From Agrobacterium vitis (GTDB lineage: Bacteria; Pseudomonadota; Alphaproteobacteria; Rhizobiales; Rhizobiaceae), in contig NZ_CP118261.1 in NCBI RefSeq assembly GCF_013337045.2, positions 581,426-645,425 of the forward strand: 64,000 nt of DNA, written 5' to 3'. The translations under genes were made by a program, and so were the position numbers. Positions 57,675-64,000 of this stretch are shown here, piece after piece. Each line of letters opens with the position of its first letter. Position 1 is the first letter of the stretch. The notes beneath the pieces were generated by a model. That model searched no databases. It had not been told where the DNA came from and saw only the letters and a list, made by a program, of their open reading frames with translations.

Positions 57675-58610
57675 ATGAACGAAATTGGTATGGCGACCAC
57701 CGATGCCGAGCACGCCGTGGAGGCTGCACTCACTCAAGTCGCAGGCTGGCAAGGCCGTAAACTGCGCTATCGAGCCGTTCTCGGCGGTATCAGCAACACC
57801 AATTTTCGCATTGAGGTGGAAGGAGATTCCCTCTCCTATTTCCTGAAAATTCCTGGCCGTGGTACGGAAATGTTTATTGACCGCAAGGCGGCGGCGGCGG
57901 CCAGCAAACAGGCCGAAACCATCGGCATTGGGCCGCGCACATTTGATTATCTCGCCCATTTGGACATTGAAATTGCAGAATTCATCGAAGGTCGCAGACC
58001 ATCCACCCATCGTGACTTTGCCGACCCGCAGATCCGCCACAAAGCTGTTTCCCTCTATCGTGATTTTCACGCGGCGCCAGAACTGCCGCTGACCAAAACC
58101 GTCTTTGACATGATCGACGAGCACTATGCGCAAGTGGAAGAGTTGGGCGGCTATTGGCCCGTTGATCACACATGGCTGCAAGGGCAGTATAGACAGGCAC
58201 GCATGGCTCTTGAGGCGTCCGGCCTCGATCTCGTTGCCTGTTTCAATGATCCGATGCCCGGCAACTTCCTGATTGGCGAGAACAAATCGATCAAGCTCAT
58301 CGATTTCGAATATGCCTCCAACAATGAGCGCCTCTATGATCTGGCGATCTGGAGTGGGGAAATGTTCTTTTCGGAAGCAATCGATCGGGAAATCATCGAG
58401 GATTACTTCGGCTACTATGATACCGGCTATCATGCCCGCTTCATCGTGCTGAAGGCCTTGGCTGACATAAAGTGGAGCACCTGGGCCATGGTGCAGAACC
58501 GGATTTCAACGCTCGATTTCGATTTCTATAAATATGGAATCTGGAAACATATGCGCGCGCGCTCCATTATAAACGACCCTCGCTGGCCGCACTTTCTAAA
58601 ATCCCTGTAA
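57675..58610 (+). CDS. Choline/ethanolamine-kinase-like phosphotransferase, second
   Basis: 311 residues. GGISNTNFRIEVEGD at the N-terminus is typical of choline kinase relatives; the catalytic loop reads ACFNDPMPGNFLI (Asp 192 and Asn retained, Phe where His is common), and the metal-binding motif is LIDFEYASNNERLYDLA. Not a copy of the preceding gene: the two differ throughout. It may act on a choline-like alcohol. Confidence 0.87.
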   Translation: MNEIGMATTDAEHAVEAALTQVAGWQGRKLRYRAVLGGISNTNFRIEVEGDSLSYFLKIPGRGTEMFIDRKAAAAASKQAETIGIGPRTFDYLAHLDIEIAEFIEGRRPSTHRDFADPQIRHKAVSLYRDFHAAPELPLTKTVFDMIDEHYAQVEELGGYWPVDHTWLQGQYRQARMALEASGLDLVACFNDPMPGNFLIGENKSIKLIDFEYASNNERLYDLAIWSGEMFFSEAIDREIIEDYFGYYDTGYHARFIVLKALADIKWSTWAMVQNRISTLDFDFYKYGIWKHMRARSIINDPRWPHFLKSL

Positions 58611-58913
58611 GAATTGATTTTCGCTTTTGGATCATCGTTGGTTAGGCGCGACATTATCTTCTGTACCCAGCAAAAAAATACGCACCTGAACTTTAATCGG
58701 GTCGCTCGCGTCAACCCAGAGGTTCCGCGGGATGTATCCGGGTGGTCGCATCAGTTGTTTTGGCGTCCAGAGATTCAGTTTCAAATGGTAAGATAAAACT
58801 TACCATCTCGTGCTAAAAATCGCTGATCCCAGGTGCTGTCACTAATCTTTCATTTGTAACGGAACCGACATTGTGGTGTTGCGTTTCTGCGCAACGCCGA
58901 CGGAGAAGTTCTT
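58611..58913. promoter_or_regulatory. Intergenic region upstream of the second RND operon
   Basis: 303 bases without a gene. An 8-bp inverted repeat lies at 58785-58806, 108 bases before the adaptor start, and is listed separately. No clear promoter was recognised. Confidence 0.4.
58785..58806. promoter_or_regulatory. Inverted repeat ATGGTAAG-N6-CTTACCAT
   Basis: Perfect 8-bp arms with an ATAAAA spacer, upstream of the RND adaptor gene. The size suits an operator for a TetR- or MarR-type repressor; no such gene is adjacent. Confidence 0.45.
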
Positions 58914-60071
58914 ATGAAGATGGGCTCATTTTGCGCTGTATTACAAGATAGACTCTCTACCTCTACCGTTCTTGTCGCCCTCACCCTTGGTATATCCATC
59001 TGTCCCGTACAAGCTGCGGATGATGCTATCATTCCTGTCACGGCTATAACGGCGAAGATGGAGACGATGCACCGTGTCATCAATGGGATCGGCACGATCG
59101 AACCTCTTCAGTCCGTTATCGTCAGACCACGCATCGAAGGCCAGGTGGTCGAGATACCCTTCGCAGAAGGGGAGATAGTCGACAAAGGCAGTGTTTTGCT
59201 GAAGCTGGATAATCGCGAGCTCGTCTCTAACCTCGTGTCGGCAAAGGCGAAAAAGGCACAGGACGAAGCGCAGTTGCGAAGCGCCAAATTGGATGCGGAG
59301 CGATATGCGTCCCTTGCGGAAAAAGGAGTGGCCTCTCTCTCCGTGATGGAGCAAAAGAATGCTGCTAATCAGCAATATACCGCAGCCGTCCAGTATGATG
59401 ATGCCATGATCAGGAATGCTGAAACGCAGCTCAGTTTCGCGACGATCCTAGCTCCCTTTACTGGACGTACAGGCTTCAAGCAGGTCGATATCGGCAGCAT
59501 TGTCAGTACAACATCCACAAATGGTATCGTGACGGTGACGCAGATGGACCCGATAGGCGTGTCTTTTGTTGCGCCTGGTGATAGATTTGCCGAAATCCGT
59601 GATGCGTTAAAAGACGGGATCGCAGATGTGGAATTGGAAACCACGGATGGTACGAGAAAACTTTCAACGGGCAAGCTGACCATCATTGATAATGCCGTCG
59701 ATTCCTCAAACGGCTCTATTCACCTGCGTGCGACATTCGACAACAAGACCGGGGCGCTTTGGCCGGGTCTGCCGGTGGCGACACGATTGACTGTTGAAGT
59801 GCGAAAGGGCGTGGTGGTGCCGGACAAGGCGCTGGCGCGTGGCCGTGACGGTCTCTATGCCTTCGTTGTTGGCGCGGATCACAAAGTCAGCAAACGCAGC
59901 GTGAAAACGGCCTTTGTTACGGATGCGATGGCTTTGGTCACCGATGGTATCAACGCCGGTGATCAGGTCGTCATGGATGGACAATCCCGCATCGCTGACA
60001 AGGTGACGGTGGCGGTCACGCCGTGGACCGGATCGCCAATCGGCGAGCTTTCCGGCGAGGTCTCCCAATGA
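58914..60071 (+). CDS. RND efflux periplasmic adaptor (MdtA type)
   Basis: 385 residues. Signal peptide (STVLVALTLGISICPVQA), lipoyl halves (VRPRIEGQVVEIPFAEGEIV), a short hairpin (KKAQDEAQLRSAKLDAERYA) and the LAPFTGRTGFKQVDIGSIV strand typical of the MdtA branch. It links the pump to an outer-membrane channel, which is not encoded nearby. ATGA overlap with the pump gene. Confidence 0.93.
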   Translation: MKMGSFCAVLQDRLSTSTVLVALTLGISICPVQAADDAIIPVTAITAKMETMHRVINGIGTIEPLQSVIVRPRIEGQVVEIPFAEGEIVDKGSVLLKLDNRELVSNLVSAKAKKAQDEAQLRSAKLDAERYASLAEKGVASLSVMEQKNAANQQYTAAVQYDDAMIRNAETQLSFATILAPFTGRTGFKQVDIGSIVSTTSTNGIVTVTQMDPIGVSFVAPGDRFAEIRDALKDGIADVELETTDGTRKLSTGKLTIIDNAVDSSNGSIHLRATFDNKTGALWPGLPVATRLTVEVRKGVVVPDKALARGRDGLYAFVVGADHKVSKRSVKTAFVTDAMALVTDGINAGDQVVMDGQSRIADKVTVAVTPWTGSPIGELSGEVSQ

Positions 60072-63000
60072 CATTGGCTGGTAGTGTTAAAAGCGAACAG
60101 CCAAGAAAATCCAGCTTCTTTGACTTTTTTATCGATCACCCGGTCGCTACCGGACTGATTATGGTCGGGATATTCCTGATTGGCGCCATCTGCTATCCTT
60201 TTATGCCGGTATCGGCACTGCCGCAGATCGATTTTCCTACGGTGCAAATCGCGGCAAGCCTGCCTGGGGCCTCTCCGGATACCATGGCGGCAAGTGTTGC
60301 CCAGCCTATCGAACAGGCCTTGTCCCGGGTCAGTGGCATCGCGGAAATGACCTCGACCAGCTCGCTCGGGACAACATCGATCACGGTTCAATTCTCTCTC
60401 GATGAGAACATCCAGACGGCAGCGAGCGATGTGCAAACAGCAATCAGCGAGGCCTCAGGGCAATTGCCTAAAGACATGTCTTCGCTGCCAACAGTCCATA
60501 AGGTCAATCCGGCAGATGCCCCGATCATGCAGCTTTCGGCAAGCTCAGACAGCCTGACATTGCCCGAACTCGACGAATATATCGAGCGCAATGTGGCGTC
60601 GAAGATCGGCCAGGTCTCCGGTGTCGCTTACGTGAATATTGGCGGCAAACAAAAGCCTGCAATCCGTATCGCGGTCGATCCAGGTCGCTTGGCACAGTCT
60701 GATGTGACGCTTGAAGACGTGCGCACCGCGATCGGTAATCTCAGCTTGAGTGCGCCCAAGGGCAATATCGACGATCCAACCCGTAGTTTTCCAATTTACA
60801 CAAACGATCAGATTTCAAGCAGTGCGGAATGGAACGATGCCGTCATTGCTTATCGCAATGGCGGGCCGGTCCGCATCCGGGATATTGGTCAGGCTGTCGA
60901 TGGCGCAGAAGACGCCAAAATGGCCCATTGGACCAACAATACGCGGGGCATAGCGCTGGACGTGTTTCGTCAACCGGGAGCCAATGTCATTGCCGTAGTC
61001 GATGCGGTCAAATCACAGCTCCCTGCCCTTCAAGCCTCTTTGCCACGATCCATCAAGCTGGAATTGGTGACGGACAGAACCACGACCATTCGCGCCTCCG
61101 TCGATGACGTGCAGTTCACCTTGATGCTCACCGTTGGCCTTGTGGTTCTGGTGATTTTTCTGTTTCTGCGCAGTGTGAGCACTACCATTATTCCTGTGCT
61201 CACTCTGCCTATTGCGCTGGTTGGTTCGCTAGCACCTATGTGGGTGCTGGGCTTCAGTCTCGACAATTTATCGCTCATGGCACTGGTTGTTGCTGTCGGC
61301 TTTGTCGTGGACGACGCCATTGTCATGCTTGAAAACATTGCCCGCCACATTGAGGATGGCATGCCGCCTGTGGATGCAGCGCGCAAAGGCGCTGGCGAAA
61401 TCGGCTTCACGATCATTTCCATCAGTTTGTCGCTGATTGCCGTGCTTATTCCGATCCTGTTGCTCGGCGGCATTGTTGGGCGATTGTTTCGAGAGTTTGC
61501 AGTTACGCTGACCATTGCCATTGCCATCTCGGCCTTTGTATCACTGACATTGACACCCATGCTGGCCTCACGCTTCATACGAGCGACGCCTCCCCAGCGG
61601 CGCGGACGCTTCTATCGTGCTGGGGAGGCATTTTTTAATTGGCTTCTCTCGCTTTATGCCCGCAGCCTGACGCCGGTTATTCGCCATCGTTACATGACAC
61701 TTGCGGTTTTCATCGGCACGATTGTTGCGACCGGTTATCTGTTTGTAATTGCACCGAAGGGTTTTTTTCCTGAGCAGGATACCGGCTTTATCGCGGGCTT
61801 ATCTCAAGCATCTCCCGACATCTCGTTCAGTGAAATGGCGAAGCTCCAGGAACGTGTCAGTGCTATTATTCTGAAAGATCCTGCCGTCTACAGCGTGTTT
61901 ATGGACATTGGTGGTGGTAATGGCGGCAATGCTCTCAATCAGGGACATGTCAACATCACGCTGAAACCGCTTTCGGAGCGCGGCGTGAGCGCAAAGCAGG
62001 TCATCGATCGGCTTGGTGAAGCTTTGAATGTTCAGCAGGGCATAAAGCTGTTCATGCAGTCAGCGCAGGATATCAATATTGGTGCACGGCCTGCCAAAAC
62101 CCAGTACCAATACACGCTTCAAGATGGCAATATTGCAGAACTGGCGACTTGGTCCACGAAAATCACTAGTCGGTTGCAGGGATTGCCGCAATTGCGGGAT
62201 GTTGGTAACGACCAGCAGGCCGAGGCGCCAAACCTGTCCATTCATATTGATCGTGCTGCCGCCACCCTTTACGGGGTGATGCCATCGACCATCGATGAAA
62301 CCCTTTATGACGCCTTTGGGCAGCGTCAGGTCGCCTCTTATTCCACACAGAGCGATACGTTCCACGTTGTTCTGGAAGTGTTGCCAAACCTGCAGCGGGA
62401 TATCGCCACACTGGATCGCCTGTCGTTGAGAGCTAATAATGGAACGCTGATCCCGCTTTCCGTGGTTGCCAAATGGACGACCAATGGCGTCTCACCAGTG
62501 TCCATTTCCCATCAAGGGCAATCACCAGCGGTGACCGTATCTTTCAATCTTGCCCCGAATGTTGCGCTTGGTGAGGCGACAGCCGCAATCGAAAATGCGG
62601 TGGCCACCATGCACCCGCCAGCATCGTTGCAGGCGAGTTTTTCGGGCAGCGCCAAGGCTTTTCAGGAATCACTGGCAACCGTGCCGTTCTTGATCCTTGC
62701 ATCGCTTGTCGTGGTCTACATCATCCTCGGCGTTCTCTACGAAAGCCTTATCCATCCGCTGACAATCCTTTCAACCCTGCCCTCGGCTGGGCTCGGCGCG
62801 CTTCTGGCGTTGCAAGTGGCGGGATTCGATTTTGGGCTTGTGGCGATGATCGGGGTTATTCTGCTGATCGGGATCGTCAAGAAAAACGGTATCATGCTGG
62901 TTGATTTTGCGATTAACGCCGAGAAGAACGAAGGGTTGAGCAGCGAAGAGGCGATTGTCAAAGCAGCGCATATGCGGTTTCGTCCGATCCTCATGACCAC

Positions 63001-63184
63001 TATGGCGGCCCTTTTGGGCGGCCTTCCCCTTGCAATTGGTCACGGCTCCGGATCGGAACTGCGCCAACCGTTAGGTTACGCCATAGTTGGTGGTCTGCTG
63101 GTCAGCCAGTTACTCACCCTTTATACGACGCCGGTGATTTACTTGCTGCTCGATCAGTTGCGTCAGCGAAAAAACAGAGACTAA
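60068..63184 (+). CDS. RND efflux pump (MdtB/MdtC type)
   Basis: 1038 residues. First helix (HPVATGLIMVGIFLIGAICY), FPTVQIAASLPGASPDTMAA, helix 4 with VAVGFVVDDAIVMLENIARH, and the second-half repeat (GVILLIGIVKKNGIMLVDFA). It differs from the pump at 33640 throughout, so the two are not recent copies. Start 60068 overlaps the adaptor stop (ATGA); the open frame back to 60023 lies inside the adaptor gene. Confidence 0.94.
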   Translation: MTLAGSVKSEQPRKSSFFDFFIDHPVATGLIMVGIFLIGAICYPFMPVSALPQIDFPTVQIAASLPGASPDTMAASVAQPIEQALSRVSGIAEMTSTSSLGTTSITVQFSLDENIQTAASDVQTAISEASGQLPKDMSSLPTVHKVNPADAPIMQLSASSDSLTLPELDEYIERNVASKIGQVSGVAYVNIGGKQKPAIRIAVDPGRLAQSDVTLEDVRTAIGNLSLSAPKGNIDDPTRSFPIYTNDQISSSAEWNDAVIAYRNGGPVRIRDIGQAVDGAEDAKMAHWTNNTRGIALDVFRQPGANVIAVVDAVKSQLPALQASLPRSIKLELVTDRTTTIRASVDDVQFTLMLTVGLVVLVIFLFLRSVSTTIIPVLTLPIALVGSLAPMWVLGFSLDNLSLMALVVAVGFVVDDAIVMLENIARHIEDGMPPVDAARKGAGEIGFTIISISLSLIAVLIPILLLGGIVGRLFREFAVTLTIAIAISAFVSLTLTPMLASRFIRATPPQRRGRFYRAGEAFFNWLLSLYARSLTPVIRHRYMTLAVFIGTIVATGYLFVIAPKGFFPEQDTGFIAGLSQASPDISFSEMAKLQERVSAIILKDPAVYSVFMDIGGGNGGNALNQGHVNITLKPLSERGVSAKQVIDRLGEALNVQQGIKLFMQSAQDINIGARPAKTQYQYTLQDGNIAELATWSTKITSRLQGLPQLRDVGNDQQAEAPNLSIHIDRAAATLYGVMPSTIDETLYDAFGQRQVASYSTQSDTFHVVLEVLPNLQRDIATLDRLSLRANNGTLIPLSVVAKWTTNGVSPVSISHQGQSPAVTVSFNLAPNVALGEATAAIENAVATMHPPASLQASFSGSAKAFQESLATVPFLILASLVVVYIILGVLYESLIHPLTILSTLPSAGLGALLALQVAGFDFGLVAMIGVILLIGIVKKNGIMLVDFAINAEKNEGLSSEEAIVKAAHMRFRPILMTTMAALLGGLPLAIGHGSGSELRQPLGYAIVGGLLVSQLLTLYTTPVIYLLLDQLRQRKNRD

Positions 63185-63577
63185 GTGTGTCGGTTTAACA
63201 GGAAATGGTCGTGTCGTAATTCTTTGGCGATGAACCTATACTAGGTCTTTTATGCTGGCATTTAAGAGTCGGATCGAGGGCGGAATATTCAAAGTCTTTT
63301 GTCGACCACAAGCGATCGATATGCTCCGCTTGGCAGCCGAGTGGAGGTCGCATTTTCAGCGAGTTTTCATTAGCGCCAGTCGTGCTGACGAGGAGATGAT
63401 CCACGCTGTCTTGCACACGGCCCATATGTGCATCGCGGTTAAGGAGCCAATTCTCATTTCTACACTTCCCTCGATATTTGACAGAGCCGCCGTCCTATCG
63501 GTCGGTTGCGGTGACAGGTAGCCCCTCCTCTCCCCTTTTGACCGGCATCAGAGACGCTTTTCCTGAAATTACCGCGT

Positions 63578-63612
63578 AATACGAAGAGTCATTGAATATG
63601 ACTCATCGTATT
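63578..63612. repeat. Hairpin 1: 14-bp inverted repeat with one mismatch
   Basis: AATACGAAGAGTCA (63578-63591) and TGACTCATCGTATT (63599-63612) pair except at one position, with a 7-base loop. It lies directly before a second, longer hairpin. Confidence 0.85.
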
Positions 63613-63616
63613 CCGT

Positions 63617-63659
63617 TTGCGAATATCTCAAACCACTGATGCATTTGAGATATTCGCAA
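63617..63659. repeat. Hairpin 2: perfect 16-bp inverted repeat
   Basis: TTGCGAATATCTCAAA (63617-63632) and TTTGAGATATTCGCAA (63644-63659) are exact complements with an 11-base loop. There is no T-run, so it is not a standard terminator. Confidence 0.9.
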
Positions 63660-63923
63660 TCCCTTCAAGGCGAGGATGCGTCAGCATCTTCGAGCCTTGG
63701 TATAACTCGTGTGGGATTCGGCGCGGCGTGGCGATGCAAAACCTTGCTACGCCTGTGCAAAACAACGTTTCGATCCTGCAAATCTGCATTTTGTTAAAGC
63801 TGGTGCTAGGGTCGAGAATCTGTCTAAATATCAGATAACTATTGTGAAATAGGTAGGAAAGTTCAATGTGGCAAGGTCGCGTTAACCTTTTGCTAACCTA
63901 AAACTCCTTGCTCGAAAATCCGA

Positions 63924-63980
63924 ATCGGCGCTAATGATTAATGGCGAAGTTTTACTGGTTTCGCGAAAATTAGCGCCGAT
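63924..63980. repeat. Perfect 12-bp inverted repeat with a 33-base spacer
   Basis: ATCGGCGCTAAT (63924-63935) and ATTAGCGCCGAT (63969-63980). The spacer itself contains the palindrome TTTCGCGAAA. It could be an operator pair, a recombination site or a transcript structure of the next gene. Confidence 0.8.
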
Positions 63981-64000
63981 AGCAAAAAATGGGTTTTGAC

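Larger units (their letters stand above)
63185..64000. other. Right-end region without a convincing gene
   Basis: 816 AT-rich bases. A frame at 63252-63521 (89 codons) and one on the opposite strand at 63195-63425 overlap and match nothing I know; I do not support either. The region holds three strong inverted repeats, listed separately. The flanking gene to the right is outside the window. Confidence 0.5.

Noticed and set aside
63252..63521. 89-codon frame as a gene
   Set aside because: No ribosome site of note, no recognisable motif and an overlapping frame on the other strand; left as unsupported.

Overview
The window reads as DNA of an alphaproteobacterium of the order Rhizobiales, most likely Rhizobiaceae (Agrobacterium/Allorhizobium/Rhizobium type). 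The reasons are the GC-rich coding style, ATGA-coupled operons, a DUF1403-ScpB pair, FecIR-type iron signalling, a DUF72/DUF4142/topoisomerase IB neighbourhood and several rhizobial-type ABC systems. A hybrid NRPS-PKS siderophore cluster of this general kind is known from Agrobacterium tumefaciens C58; equivalence to it is inferred, not shown. No rRNA, tRNA, CRISPR array, insertion sequence or prophage gene was found.

Bases 1-25100 hold a siderophore-type assembly line. A truncated fatty acyl-AMP ligase is divergent from one long, mostly overlapping operon: NRPS C-A-T-R (with an N-terminal docking domain), a methyltransferase, a class III aminotransferase, an MbtH-like protein, two proteins of unknown function, a PKS (KS-AT-degenerate KR-ACP), an NRPS C-A-T-C-A-T-E, a C-T didomain without an A domain, a type II thioesterase and a FhuF-like ferric-siderophore reductase. 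The expected logic is: fatty acid activation, one malonyl extension, possible beta-transamination, peptide extension including one D-residue, and reductive release. An iron-responsive-operator-like site lies in the promoter spacer of the operon.

Bases 25200-33500 hold the matching uptake and signalling block: a TonB-dependent receptor with an N-terminal signalling domain, a periplasmic binding protein, two FecCD permeases, an ATPase, a FecI-type ECF sigma factor and a FecR regulator. A 37-bp near-palindrome occurs at both ends of the receptor-to-sigma part.

Bases 33600-38200 hold an RND efflux pump operon on the minus strand. Bases 38700-49000 are a mixed accessory or stress stretch: DUF4142 protein, small hydrophilic protein, formaldehyde-dehydrogenase-like zinc alcohol dehydrogenase, DUF72, ScpB plus DUF1403, a small exported protein, an autotransporter with 69-residue repeats and topoisomerase IB.

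Bases 49200-58600 form a catabolic operon: a Tat-exported solute-binding protein, two Dpp-type permeases, a fused double ATPase whose first half looks catalytically dead, a DeoR regulator, an M20 amidohydrolase and two choline-kinase/APH-like phosphotransferases. Its substrate is unknown. Bases 58900-63200 hold a second RND adaptor-pump pair (MdtAB type). The last 800 bases show no convincing gene but contain three strong inverted repeats.
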